From positions 1 to 25,074 of the forward strand of contig JBFXAJ010000036.1 in NCBI GenBank assembly GCA_050184415.1: a stretch of DNA of 25,074 nucleotides, written 5' to 3'. Under the pieces are notes generated by a model, which ran no database searches, had not been told where the DNA came from, and worked only from the letters and a program-made list of their open reading frames with translations. The stretch's first letter is position 1, and each line of letters begins with the position of its first letter. Made by a program: the position numbers and the translations under genes. This DNA comes from JADLGL01 sp050184415. GTDB taxonomy: Bacteria > Pseudomonadota > Alphaproteobacteria > Rhizobiales > Kaistiaceae. Positions 7,270 to 16,506 of the stretch are shown here, piece after piece.

Positions 7270-7566
7270 ATGCTGCGGTTTGGCTACCTCTATATCCTGA
7301 TCAACAGGCCGAACGGCGTCCTCTATGTCGGCGTCACCAGCAGCCTCGCTAACCGCATCTACCAGCACCGCGAAGGGCTCGTTCCCGGCTTCACCAAGCG
7401 CTGCGGCCTTCGCATGCTTGTCCATGTCGAAGAGTATCAGCTCATCACCGATGCCATTCGGCGTGAGCGGGCGATCAAGCATTGGCCGCGGGCATGGAAG
7501 GTTCGCTTGATCCTCCAGCAGAATCCGACCTGGAGAGACCTCTACGAGGACCTTGTCTGGAGCTAG
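7270..7566 (+). CDS. GIY-YIG nuclease family protein
   Basis: This 98-residue single-domain protein belongs to the small GIY-YIG family (UPF0213/YhbQ-like). Visible catalytic positions: the GIY strand GYLYIL (5-10), the YIG strand LYVGVTSSL with Tyr19, Arg29 in LANRIYQH, the metal-ligand Glu66 in RRERAIKHW, and Asn85 in QQNPTWRDLYEDL, all intact. GIY-YIG domains cut DNA phosphodiester bonds; the natural target of this subfamily is unknown. The ATG at 7270 gives the standard N-terminus (MLRFGYLYI). An in-frame ATG at 7225 would add 15 residues encoded entirely by the flanking repeat. No clear Shine-Dalgarno is seen. The last codons and stop (7561-7566) abut the right repeat. Confidence 0.9.
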   Translation: MLRFGYLYILINRPNGVLYVGVTSSLANRIYQHREGLVPGFTKRCGLRMLVHVEEYQLITDAIRRERAIKHWPRAWKVRLILQQNPTWRDLYEDLVWS

Positions 7567-7574
7567 CCATGGAT

Positions 7575-7700
7575 GATCGCAAGGGTGTTTTTTCGCTCCG
7601 AACACCGCGCTTGCCGGTGCCGCCCCGCCTTCGCATGGCGCCGTTAGGTGGCGTAGACCTCACCACCTCGTCATGGCCGGGCTTGTCCCGGCCATCCACG
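7575..7700 (-). repeat. Right inverted repeat of the GIY-YIG cassette
   Basis: Reverse-complement partner of 7096-7221. Its outer 30 bp (7671-7700) are identical to the left copy, and weak similarity continues a few bases beyond (to about 7708). Confidence 0.85.
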
Positions 7701-7743
7701 GCTTCCTTGCTGGCGCCGCCACACCACCCACCGCAAGCCCAAC

Positions 7744-7770
7744 AAAAAAACCCCGCCGAAGCGGGGCTTT
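7744..7770 (-). terminator. Rho-independent terminator of hppA
   Basis: On the minus strand, GCCCCGC TTCG GCGGGG (stem 7751-7756/7761-7766 with a stable UUCG loop) is followed by seven Ts (7744-7750). It lies 22 nt after the hppA stop. The plus strand has only a short T-run after the stem, so termination should be mainly for hppA. Confidence 0.9.
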
Positions 7771-7791
7771 TCGCATCCGGACCGCCCTCCC

Positions 7792-9933
<2,142 letters not shown>

Positions 9934-10051
9934 CTAGTCCACCCTTTCGACATTGACCGGGCTCCCTCGCGGAACGCCACAGCGCCCACGCCCCGTTGAT
10001 TGGACGATTTCTTGAGAAGCCCGCGCTGCGGCCCCCCGAACAGCAGCGGGA

Positions 10052-10080
10052 CCGTATGGCCCTTCAGTAAGGCCAGTCAA
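10052..10080 (-). promoter_or_regulatory. Candidate promoter for hppA
   Basis: Reading the minus strand, TTGACT (10080-10075), a 17-nt spacer and ATACGG (10057-10052) lie about 120 nt before the GTG start. The -35 box is strong and the -10 weak. The spacer itself is an imperfect palindrome (GGCCTT ACTG AAGGGCC), which might be an operator. Confidence 0.35.
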
Positions 10081-10100
10081 GACGCTGAATCCCTTGGTTC

Positions 10101-11279
10101 TCAGCTTAGTTTTCGCTGTCGCCGCGACTGCAGCGTGAGCAGCAAAAGGGTAAGGAGCACTGTCCCAATAATCGGCACGACTATCAGGTTGACACCGTTC
10201 CAGCCGGAACCCGCGAGTATCCGCCCGGACAGGAAGGATGCGGCTGCGACGGTGCCGAACACCACGAGGTCGTTGAAGCCTTCGACGCGGCCCTTCTCGC
10301 TCGGCCGGTAGGTGTCGGTGAGCATCGCGGTGGAGCCGATGAAGCCGAAATTCCAGCCGAGCCCGAGGAGGATCAGCATCGCCCAGAAATGCAGGAGCTC
10401 GACGCCCGCGAGCGCCACGAGCGCGCTGGCGAGGATGAGGAGGAGGCCCGTGAAGGCGACCGCCTCCTTGCCGAACCGCGCGATTAGGCGGCCGGTGACG
10501 AAGCTCGGCGCGAACATGGCGATGATGTGCCACTGGATGCCGAGCACGGCCTCGGCCTCGGAATGGTGGTGGCCGACGATCGCGAGCGGCGCCGCGGTCA
10601 TGGCGAAGGTCATCATCGCAAACGACGTCGTTGCGCAGAGGAGCGACACGATGAACCGCGGCTGGCGCGCTATCTCGGAGAATCGCCGTGCCGAGGCGTC
10701 GGCGCCCGGCCCGATCGCCGGCGGCACGGGGCGCAGCCGCGTGAGGACGAGAAGGCCGACGACCGTCAGCCCGGCCACCGCGAAGAACGACCCCGCGAAC
10801 GGCACGGGGTCGAAGAGATCGCGGGTGGCGAGGATGATCGGCGGCCCGGCAAGCGCAGTGACCACGCCGCCGATCATGACGCGCGAGATCGCCACGCCGC
10901 GAAGGTTCGGCGGCGCCCCTTCGGCGGCGGCGAAGCGGTATTGCTGGATGAAGGCCGCGGCGACGCCAACGAGGCCGAGGGCCGCGACGAACGCGACGAA
11001 CGATCCGCCAAGGACGGCGAAGCCCGCGGCCACGCACCCGGCGATCCCGAGCGTGTTGCCGGCGATGAAGCCGAGCCGGCGCCCGACCCGCTGCATGAGC
11101 AGCGCCGCCGGGAGCGCCCCGAGCGCGAGGCCGACGCTGTACCCCGCCGGCGGCAGCGTCGCGAGCGATTTGTCGGGGCCGAGAAGATAGGCGCCAGCGA
11201 GGGCGCCGAACGCGATCATGGCGACGCCTCCGGCACCGTTCAGCGCCTGCGCGACCAGCAGCACCCACGAATTCCACAT
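10101..11279 (-). CDS. Major facilitator superfamily transporter
   Basis: This 392-residue protein has about 12 hydrophobic segments in two halves, with a hydrophilic central loop near residues 185-205 (PPAIGPGADASARRFSEIAR). The MFS loop 2-3 motif appears as LLMQRVGRRLGFIAGN (about 60-75), and the equivalent loop in the second half is GRLIARFGKEAV. The segment FNDLVVFGTVAAASFLSGRI lies in the last helices. No substrate-specific motif is recognisable, so the substrate is unknown. The start ATG 11279 has GGAGGG 8 nt upstream. It follows thiL in the same direction but is separated by a 269-nt repeat-rich gap, so it probably has its own promoter. No clear terminator follows. Confidence 0.9.
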   Translation of the reverse strand: MWNSWVLLVAQALNGAGGVAMIAFGALAGAYLLGPDKSLATLPPAGYSVGLALGALPAALLMQRVGRRLGFIAGNTLGIAGCVAAGFAVLGGSFVAFVAALGLVGVAAAFIQQYRFAAAEGAPPNLRGVAISRVMIGGVVTALAGPPIILATRDLFDPVPFAGSFFAVAGLTVVGLLVLTRLRPVPPAIGPGADASARRFSEIARQPRFIVSLLCATTSFAMMTFAMTAAPLAIVGHHHSEAEAVLGIQWHIIAMFAPSFVTGRLIARFGKEAVAFTGLLLILASALVALAGVELLHFWAMLILLGLGWNFGFIGSTAMLTDTYRPSEKGRVEGFNDLVVFGTVAAASFLSGRILAGSGWNGVNLIVVPIIGTVLLTLLLLTLQSRRQRKLS

Positions 11280-11340
11280 GAGTCGCCCTCCGGTGTGATG
11301 CTACGTCCGATCGTCAGCGAGGCGGTAGAGCCAGCCTCGT

Positions 11341-11507
11341 CCCTCGCCCCGCGCAGCGGGGAGAGGGTGGCCCGAAGGGTCGGGTGAAGGGCCGCGGCCG
11401 TTCGGACGCTTGCGGCGCCACGGACTTCGCAAAGCCGACGGCCCCATCGTCGCCGCGAGGCCGAAGGCCTCTCACCCCAACCCTCTCCCCGCTAAACGGG
11501 GCGAGGG
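11341..11507. repeat. Pair of oppositely oriented palindromic repeats
   Basis: The thiL-MFS gap (11280-11548) holds two hairpins: CCCTCGCCCCGC..GCGGGGAGAGGG at 11341-11367, and CCCTCTCCCCG/CGGGGCGAGGG at 11481-11507 around a CTAAA loop. Each is followed or preceded by the same flank in opposite direction (GGGTGAAGG against CTCACCCC), so they are two copies of one element arranged head to head, as at 106-349. I see no gene in the gap. Confidence 0.8.
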
Positions 11508-11548
11508 AGCTTCGCACCGGTGAGGTCGAGTTGGGGGGAGTCGGGACG

Positions 11549-12538
11549 CTAGCCGAAGTGGTCCCAGCCGGGCCGCGCGAAGCGCAGCGTGTCGCTGCTA
11601 TGCCGGAATGTCGGCGTTGCCTCCCCCGCCAAGACCGTTCCGATCGCCGTCACCGAAATGCCCAACGCCGCCGCTTCCGCGATCGCCGCCTCCGCATCTC
11701 CGGATGCGGCGGTGAAGAGGATTTCGTAGTCCTCACCGCCGGTCAGGATCGTCTCGATCAGCGCCGGATCCGCGGCAAGCGTCCGCTCGGCGGCGGGCGA
11801 GAGCGGCACGCGCTCGGCGTCCACCTCCGCGGAGACGCCCGATGCGTCGCACAACGCGCCGAGGTCCGCGACCAGCCCGTCCGACACGTCGATCGCCGCC
11901 GTCGCGTAGCGGCGGAGCAGCGGCGCCAGCTCCGTCCGCGGGCGGGGATAGCGGAGCCGGCCGAGAAGATGCCGCGCGTCCTCGCCGTCGGCGTCGGTCG
12001 CACCGGCTTTCCGCAACCGCAACCCGAGGGCAGCGTCGCCGATCGTGCTGGTCACGACGACGGTGTCCCCGATCTCGGCCCCGTCGCGCGTCACGAGCGT
12101 GCCCGTCGGCACGCGGCCGAAGGCGGTGATGGTCACCGTCAGCCGCTCGCCGGAGCGACCCATGTCGCCGCCGATGAGGTCGACGCCGTAGAGGCCCTGG
12201 TCCTTGGCGAGGCCGGCCGCGAACCGGGCAACGAAAGTCTCGGTCCAATGGTCGGGAAGGCCGAGGGCCAGAAGATAGGCGAAGGGCTCGGCACCCTTCG
12301 CGGCGAGGTCCGACAGGTTCACCCGCAGGGCCTTGGCGGCGATCGCCTCGGGTGGATCGTCGGCGAGGAAGTCGAACCCTTCGACGATCGCATCGACCGT
12401 CACCGCGAGCTCGAAGCCGGAGTCGGGCGACAGGAGCGCGACGTCGTCCCTGAGGCCTAGGCCGGCACGCCCTGCCAGCGGGCGGAAATAGCGCTCGATC
12501 AGCTCGAACTCGCCCGGCCGCTTCTCGCCCTGCCCCAC
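11549..12538 (-). CDS. thiL: Thiamine-monophosphate kinase
   Basis: This 329-residue ATP-dependent kinase converts thiamine monophosphate to the coenzyme thiamine diphosphate. The family motifs are in order: GLGLRDDVALL (26-36, Asp31/32), VDAIVEGFDF (48-57), LRVNLSDLAAKGAEP (71-85), GGDMGRSGE (123-131), DVSDGLVADLG (217-227) and TGGEDYEILFT (266-276). I chose GTG 12538, two nt after the nusB stop, because FELIERYFRPLAG then sits at the normal distance. The frame is open to 12718, but that upstream part overlaps nusB and is arginine/glycine-rich noise. It is the last gene of the ribD-ribE-ribH-nusB-thiL group, so it is probably translated by coupling with nusB. Confidence 0.95.
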   Translation of the reverse strand: MGQGEKRPGEFELIERYFRPLAGRAGLGLRDDVALLSPDSGFELAVTVDAIVEGFDFLADDPPEAIAAKALRVNLSDLAAKGAEPFAYLLALGLPDHWTETFVARFAAGLAKDQGLYGVDLIGGDMGRSGERLTVTITAFGRVPTGTLVTRDGAEIGDTVVVTSTIGDAALGLRLRKAGATDADGEDARHLLGRLRYPRPRTELAPLLRRYATAAIDVSDGLVADLGALCDASGVSAEVDAERVPLSPAAERTLAADPALIETILTGGEDYEILFTAASGDAEAAIAEAAALGISVTAIGTVLAGEATPTFRHSSDTLRFARPGWDHFG

Positions 12539-12540
12539 GG

Positions 12541-13050
12541 CTAGGCCGGCGGCGGCGGGCTGCCCGCGAACTCGGCGGGGCGGAAGTTCCGGGCCATGCG
12601 GTCGAGGACGCCGTTCACCATCTTCGGCTCGTCGCCGGAGAAGAAAGCCTTCGCCACGTCGACGAATTCCGTGATGACCACGCGCGCCGGCACGTCCTTC
12701 CGCGCCGACAGCTCCCACGCGGCGGCGCGGAGGACCGAGCGCAGCGTGACGTCGAGCCGGGTCAGCGGCCAGCGGTCGACCAGCGCCTCATGGATCTGAG
12801 GATCAAGGCTCCGCTGGTCAAGCACCACGCCGCGCACCAGATCGCGGAAGAAGGCGGGATCGGCCTCGCGATAAGTCACGCCCTCGAGCTCCTGGCCGCC
12901 GAGCCGGAAGGTCTCGAACTCGGCCAGCACCTCTTCGAGCGACGCGCCGCCGACGTCCATCTGGTACAGCGCCTGCACGCCGGCGAGCCGCGCAGCGCCG
13001 CGGGCATTGGCGGGACGCTGTGGGCGTTCCCCGGCGGCCGCGGGCTTCAT
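12541..13050 (-). CDS. nusB: Transcription antitermination factor NusB
   Basis: This 169-residue all-helical protein binds boxA RNA with NusE (ribosomal protein S10) to allow antitermination on rRNA operons. Seen: the N-terminal RGAARLAGVQALYQMD (18-33, the conserved first helix), FFRDLVRGVVLDQRSLD, RLDVTLRSVLRAAAWEL (about 98-114), and the C-terminal VVITEFVDVAKAFFSGDEPK with VNGVLDRMAR. A basic N-terminal extension (KPAAAGERPQRP) and a proline-rich tail make it a little longer than the enterobacterial protein, as usual in this group. ATG 13050 overlaps the ribH stop (ATGA), so it is coupled to ribH. Confidence 0.95.
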   Translation of the reverse strand: MKPAAAGERPQRPANARGAARLAGVQALYQMDVGGASLEEVLAEFETFRLGGQELEGVTYREADPAFFRDLVRGVVLDQRSLDPQIHEALVDRWPLTRLDVTLRSVLRAAAWELSARKDVPARVVITEFVDVAKAFFSGDEPKMVNGVLDRMARNFRPAEFAGSPPPPA

Positions 13051-13529
13051 CGGCCGAGCCCCATCTGGTGACGGAGCGCGATCATGGCGAGCGCCGCGCG
13101 CGCGGCGGCGCCGCCCTTGTCGAGGTTGTCGACTTTCGCGCGGGCCCAGGCCTGCGCTTCGTTCTCCACGGTGAGGATGCCGTTGCCCAGCGCAATCGCC
13201 TCTTTCGCGGAGATGTCGGCGATGACGCGGGCGGATTCGCCGGCGACGATGTCATAGTGGGTGGTCTCGCCGCGGATGACGCAGCCAAGCACGACGAAGC
13301 CGTCATAGGCCACCGGCCCGCGCAGCGCCATCGCGAGCGCGGCGGCGATCTCCAGCACGCCCGGCACCGCAATCCGCTCATGCACCGCCCCGGCCTCGTC
13401 CAGCACCAGGCGGACGCCGCGAAAAAGCTCGTCCGCGATGCCCTCATAGTAGCGCGCTTCGATGACGAGGACTTTCGTTCCCGGACGGGCGGGCGGAACC
13501 GGCGCGCGGCTTTGAGCGGTGGCGACCAT
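13047..13529 (-). CDS. ribH: 6,7-dimethyl-8-ribityllumazine synthase
   Basis: This 160-residue enzyme condenses 5-amino-6-ribitylaminouracil with 3,4-dihydroxy-2-butanone 4-phosphate in the penultimate riboflavin step. Motifs: VLVIEARYYEGIADEL (20-35), VPGVLEIAAAL (55-65), GCVIRGETTHYDIV (82-95, His91 the general base/acid), and NGILTVENEAQAWARA (116-131, with Arg130). Length is normal. ATG 13529 has AAGGG 7 nt upstream. It is separated from ribE by 117 nt containing two palindromic repeats and overlaps nusB by 4 nt. Confidence 0.96.
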   Translation of the reverse strand: MVATAQSRAPVPPARPGTKVLVIEARYYEGIADELFRGVRLVLDEAGAVHERIAVPGVLEIAAALAMALRGPVAYDGFVVLGCVIRGETTHYDIVAGESARVIADISAKEAIALGNGILTVENEAQAWARAKVDNLDKGGAAARAALAMIALRHQMGLGR

Positions 13530-13548
13530 GAAGACCCTTGTTGCGGCT

Positions 13549-13586
13549 GCTGGAGCGTGACTCGATTGGATCGATCACGCTCCAGC
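13549..13586. repeat. Palindromic hairpin in the ribE-ribH spacer (first copy)
   Basis: GCTGGAGCGTGA (13549-13560) pairs with TCACGCTCCAGC (13575-13586). The inner TCGAT/ATCGA arms pair around TGG, leaving one bulged C. The stem is 17 bp in total. It has no T-run, so a terminator role is unlikely. Confidence 0.85.
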
Positions 13587-13600
13587 GGCCATTTTCATTG

Positions 13601-13651
13601 TTGGAGCATGATCTGAAAAACCGGCATCCACGTTTCGGATCATGCCCTAGC
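13601..13651. repeat. Palindromic repeat overlapping the ribE stop codon (second copy)
   Basis: GGAGCATGATC (13603-13613) and GATCATGCCCTAG (13638-13650) form imperfect arms around a 24-nt middle. Its head resembles the first copy (TGGAGC[A/G]TGA). This type (GGAGCATGATC...GATCATGCTC) is common between genes in Hyphomicrobiales. The ribE stop (13647-13649) lies inside the right arm. Confidence 0.75.
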
Positions 13652-14249
13652 GGCCGGCTGCGAAAAGGCGCTCCGCATAGCGCGCGATCAGGTCGACCTC
13701 AAGGTTCACCTTGTCGCCGACCCGCCGTTCCGACCATGTGGTCACCGCCAATGTGTGCGGAATGAGGTGGCAGTCGAACGAGTTCTCCTCGACGCGGTTC
13801 ACGGTGAGCGACGTCCCGTCGAGGCAGACCGAGCCTTTCGTCGCGATGAACCGCGCGAGCGCCGGCGGCGCGGCGAAGCGGAACGCGACCGTCTCGGGAT
13901 GCTCGTCGCGGGCGATGATCTCCGCGAGGCCATCGACATGGCCGCTGACCATGTGCCCGCCAAGCTCGTCGCCGACCCGAAGCGACCGCTCCAGATTGAC
14001 GCGGCTACCGGAGTCCCAGGTGCCGACCGTGGTCAGCGCCAGCGTCTCCGGGCCCGCCTCGAACGTCATCTCGAGCCGGCCATTCGCCTTCACCGCGACG
14101 ACCGTTAGGCAGACGCCGGAGACCGCCACCGAAGCGCCGATCGCCGGCGGGGTCTCCGCAACGGTCGAGGCGATAACGAGCCGGGTCAGCTCCGGGTGGC
14201 GATCGACGGAAACGACGTCGCCGATCGCGGTGACAATGCCGGTGAACAT
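13647..14249 (-). CDS. ribE: Riboflavin synthase (alpha chain)
   Basis: This 200-residue enzyme dismutates two lumazine molecules to riboflavin and the pyrimidine donor. It has the two tandem lumazine-binding barrels. Barrel 1 starts MFTGIV and includes GASVAVSGVCLTVVAVK (38-54) and the hinge RVNLERSLRVGDELGGHMVSG (about 83-103, in part). Barrel 2 contains HVDGLAEI, KGSVCLDGTSLTVNRV (138-153) and the end VNLEVDLIARYAERL. Length is typical. ATG 14249 is the start. The name ribE (ribC in some organisms) is by family. The gene is separated from ribD by 470 nt of repeats, so it may depend on read-through or on its own promoter. No FMN riboswitch is seen. Confidence 0.96.
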   Translation of the reverse strand: MFTGIVTAIGDVVSVDRHPELTRLVIASTVAETPPAIGASVAVSGVCLTVVAVKANGRLEMTFEAGPETLALTTVGTWDSGSRVNLERSLRVGDELGGHMVSGHVDGLAEIIARDEHPETVAFRFAAPPALARFIATKGSVCLDGTSLTVNRVEENSFDCHLIPHTLAVTTWSERRVGDKVNLEVDLIARYAERLFAAGR

Positions 14250-14450
14250 GGAGGGAGCTTATCGCGGATGATGAGATGGCCGGCCGTGGGTTCGCGCCGG
14301 CGGTGTCATTGCGGCCGGGAATAGCACCGCGGAGGCGGCGCTTGAAGGCTTTGCGCACGATTGCCAGCCCGCCGGCATACGCATCGCTGGCCTCTTCGGG
14401 CCACCAAGCGCAGCTCCGAGGAGCCCACCTTCCCAACCACAAACTCCCGG

Positions 14451-14610
14451 CCTCCCCTTGGGGGAGGCGGAAGCTTGCGACTGCAAGGAGCAAGCTTCGG
14501 CGGGATCGCGGCCAGGCCGCCCGCTACGGAGCTGCGGAAGGGCCGCCACCCCCCACGGCTTTCGCTTCGGCTCCGCCTCGCGAAAGCCCGCTCCCCCTCA
14601 AGGGGGGAGC
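14451..14610. repeat. Cluster of four palindromes in the ribD-ribE gap
   Basis: The gap 14250-14719 has no credible gene. It contains CCTCCCC TTG GGGGAGG (14451-14467), GAAGCTTGC/GCAAGCTTC (14470-14498), GGCTTTCGC/GCGAAAGCC (14557-14588) and GCTCCCCC/GGGGGAGC (14590-14610). The outer two are CT-rich hairpins of the same kind in opposite orientation and the inner two their arms, so this is again a head-to-head pair of one repeat family. Both ends of the gap (14250-14450 and 14611-14719) show nothing recognisable. Confidence 0.8.
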
Positions 14611-14719
14611 TCGGGAGCTTGCCGCATCGCGGGGGCCGACCTTGAGGTGCGAACGGCGGCGGCGACCATCGCCACTCCAGTAACAAGACCGCAACGCGGC
14701 CGGTGCGCGTCGACCTCGC

Positions 14720-15898
14720 CTACCCCGCCCTGAGATAGTGCCGCCATCGGTCCTCGCCGATGACGCCTTCGTCCATGAGCCGGAACCGCGGGCTGCGTTC
14801 GATCGCCGACAGCGCGTTGCCGTCCAGCGCCCGGACGCCCTCGGGGCCGACCACCACGGATGCGCGGTAGAGCCACACCTCGTCGGCGAGCTGGTTCACG
14901 ATCAGCGAGGCCGCGATCCGCGAGCCACCTTCCACCAGCACCCGCGTCAGCCCACGCTCGCCGAGCCGCGCGAACGCCGCGGCAATGTCGATGCCGCCCG
15001 AGCCGAGCGGCACCGGGACGACCTCGACCCCGGCTTCCTCCAGCGCCGCCACCTTCTCCGGCTCGGTCTGCCCTTCGCCGACGAGGAGCCATAGCGGCGT
15101 CTCCCGGGCGCTGCGGACGAGATTGGTGTCGTGGCCGATGCTGGCTTTGGTGTCCACGATGATCCGGATCGGCGCGCCGGTCGGAGCGCCCGGCAGCCGC
15201 ACCGTGAGCCGCGGATCGTCCACCCGCACGGTGCCGATGCCGACCAGCACCGCATCGGACTCGGATCTGATCGCCTGGACCCGGTCGAACGTTGCCGGCC
15301 CGGTGATGATCATGCGTTCGCCGCCGCGGGTGCCGATCATGCCGTCGGCCGAGACGGCGAGCTTGAGGACTACCCAGGGCCGCCCGCGGGTGACGCGGCT
15401 GACATGGCCGGCATGCGCGAGCTGAGCTTCGGCGGCAAGCACGCCGGTGGTTACCTCGATGCCCGCGGCTCTGAGGATCGCGTGCCCTTCACCGGCAACC
15501 CGGCGGTCGGGGTCGTCCATCGCCGTCACGACCCGCGCGACCCCCGCATTGACGAGGGCATGGGCGCAGGGCGGCGTGCGGCCGTGATGGGCGCACGGTT
15601 CGAGCGTCACATAGGCGGTAGCCCCACGGGCGAGTTCGCCGGCCTCGGCCAGCGCCTCGCTCTCGGCGTGCGGGCGGCCGCCGATGGCGGTCCAGCCCTC
15701 GCCGACGACGCGCGGAAAGCCGCCGTCATTGCGGACGATGATGGCGCCCACCGCGGGATTGGGAAACGTGCGGCCGAGATTGCGGCGGCCGAGGCGGAGC
15801 GCAGCCGCCATGAAGCGGCGATCGAGATCGGCGTCGACAGTCGGGGCAGGTTCGCCCGCGGCTGGCGCCCGCTCGCCGGATGGTGCAGGCTCAGCCAT
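14720..15898 (-). CDS. ribD: Bifunctional riboflavin biosynthesis deaminase/reductase RibD
   Basis: This 392-residue bifunctional enzyme performs deamination then reduction of the pyrimidine intermediate in riboflavin synthesis. The N-terminal deaminase domain (about 27-165) has the zinc motif HAESEAL (His77, catalytic Glu79) and PCAHHGRTPPC (Cys102, Cys111). The C-terminal reductase (about 172-390) has RPWVVLKLAVSADGMIGT, SDAVLVGIGTVRVDDPRLTVR (in part) and VLVEGGSRIAASLI. I chose ATG 15898, which overlaps the nrdR stop by 8 nt. The frame is open further to 16021 but lies inside nrdR. A proline/alanine-rich N-terminal extension of about 20 residues precedes the deaminase core. Confidence 0.95.
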   Translation of the reverse strand: MAEPAPSGERAPAAGEPAPTVDADLDRRFMAAALRLGRRNLGRTFPNPAVGAIIVRNDGGFPRVVGEGWTAIGGRPHAESEALAEAGELARGATAYVTLEPCAHHGRTPPCAHALVNAGVARVVTAMDDPDRRVAGEGHAILRAAGIEVTTGVLAAEAQLAHAGHVSRVTRGRPWVVLKLAVSADGMIGTRGGERMIITGPATFDRVQAIRSESDAVLVGIGTVRVDDPRLTVRLPGAPTGAPIRIIVDTKASIGHDTNLVRSARETPLWLLVGEGQTEPEKVAALEEAGVEVVPVPLGSGGIDIAAAFARLGERGLTRVLVEGGSRIAASLIVNQLADEVWLYRASVVVGPEGVRALDGNALSAIERSPRFRLMDEGVIGEDRWRHYLRAG

Positions 15899-16385
15899 CC
15901 GCCTTCTGCGGCGACGGCTCGGCTTCCACCGGCCCGTCGCTCGACAGCTCGTCAAGAAGCGTCCCGAAGTCCTTGGCCTCGCGGAAGTTTCTGTACACGG
16001 AGGCGAAGCGGACATAGGCAACGTCGTCGAGCCGCTTCAGCCCCTCCATGATGAGAAGGCCGATCTGCTCCGACGCGACCTCGCCATCGCCCTGGCTCTC
16101 GAGCTGGCGGACGACGCCGTTGATCATGCGCTCGACACGGTCGGGCTCGACCTGGCGCTTCCGCAGCGCCACCTGCACCGATCGCGCCAGCTTGTCGCGG
16201 TCGAACGGAACCCGGCGGCCGCTCCGCTTCAGCACCGTCAGCTCGCGGAGCTGGATGCGCTCGAAGGTGGTGAACCGCCCGCCGCAGACGGCGCAGACCC
16301 GCCGCCGCCGGATGGAGGTGTTGTCCCCCGACGGCCGGGAGTCCTTCACCTGGGTATCGTCGCTGCCGCAATAGGGGCACCGCAT
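15891..16385 (-). CDS. nrdR: Transcriptional repressor NrdR
   Basis: This 164-residue regulator represses ribonucleotide reductase genes in response to ATP/dATP. The zinc ribbon has Cys3, Cys6, Cys31 and Cys34 (MRCPYCGSDD.. and VCAVCGGRFTTFERI), with the SRPSGDNTSIRRRRVC linker typical of the family. The ATP-cone follows at about 49-139 (VLKRSGRRVPFDRDKLARSV.. to ..YVRFASVYRNFREAKDF). The length is normal with a short acidic tail. The start is ATG 16385 with GGAGG at 16391-16395 on the minus strand, directly preceded by a perfect 12-bp hairpin. It lies between glyA and ribD, a conserved order in alphaproteobacteria. Confidence 0.97.
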   Translation of the reverse strand: MRCPYCGSDDTQVKDSRPSGDNTSIRRRRVCAVCGGRFTTFERIQLRELTVLKRSGRRVPFDRDKLARSVQVALRKRQVEPDRVERMINGVVRQLESQGDGEVASEQIGLLIMEGLKRLDDVAYVRFASVYRNFREAKDFGTLLDELSSDGPVEAEPSPQKADG

Positions 16386-16396
16386 CGGGGCCTCCA

Positions 16397-16424
16397 GTCA
16401 AAGTCGGATGTTTCCGACTTTGAC
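16397..16424. other. Perfect 12-bp hairpin before the nrdR ribosome binding site
   Basis: GTCAAAGTCGGA (16397-16408) and TCCGACTTTGAC (16413-16424) pair perfectly around a 4-nt loop (TGTT on the plus strand, AACA in the nrdR message). The stem ends one nt before the UGGAGG of nrdR. There is no U-tract, so it is not a standard glyA terminator. It could protect, process or gate the message, or be an intergenic repeat. Confidence 0.75.
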
Positions 16425-16506
16425 CACCAAAGAAACCAAGCCGGAATGTCCGTCGTCAGGTTACCCGAGTCGGCTCGCTCCGCCTCAACCCAACACATGA
16501 AAAGCG

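Larger units (their letters stand above)
7093..7703. mobile_element. GIY-YIG cassette bounded by inverted REPIN-like repeats
   Basis: A GIY-YIG gene (7270-7566) is enclosed by two inverted copies of one sequence of about 125 bp: 7096-7221 forward and 7575-7700 reversed, about 90% identical by eye with the outermost 30 bp identical. Each copy starts at its outer end with a palindromic 32-mer built on ATGGCCGGGACAAGCCCGGC. The left copy ends inside with a second, inverted copy of the 32-mer (7221-7252). The right copy keeps only its first few bases (ATGGC, next to the gene's stop). No target-site duplication is obvious. The layout, doublet-gene-doublet, resembles REP/RAYT arrangements but with a GIY-YIG nuclease. 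Mobility is inferred, not shown. Confidence 0.5.

Noticed and set aside
12539..12718. Longer N-terminus of thiL (start at 12718)
   Set aside because: The extra 60 residues overlap nusB and are Arg/Gly-rich. GTG 12538 gives the correct family length and lies two nt after the nusB stop.
14250..14719. FMN riboswitch upstream of the rib genes
   Set aside because: I looked for the conserved RFN-element blocks here and before ribD and ribH and did not find them. The gap contains only palindromic repeats.
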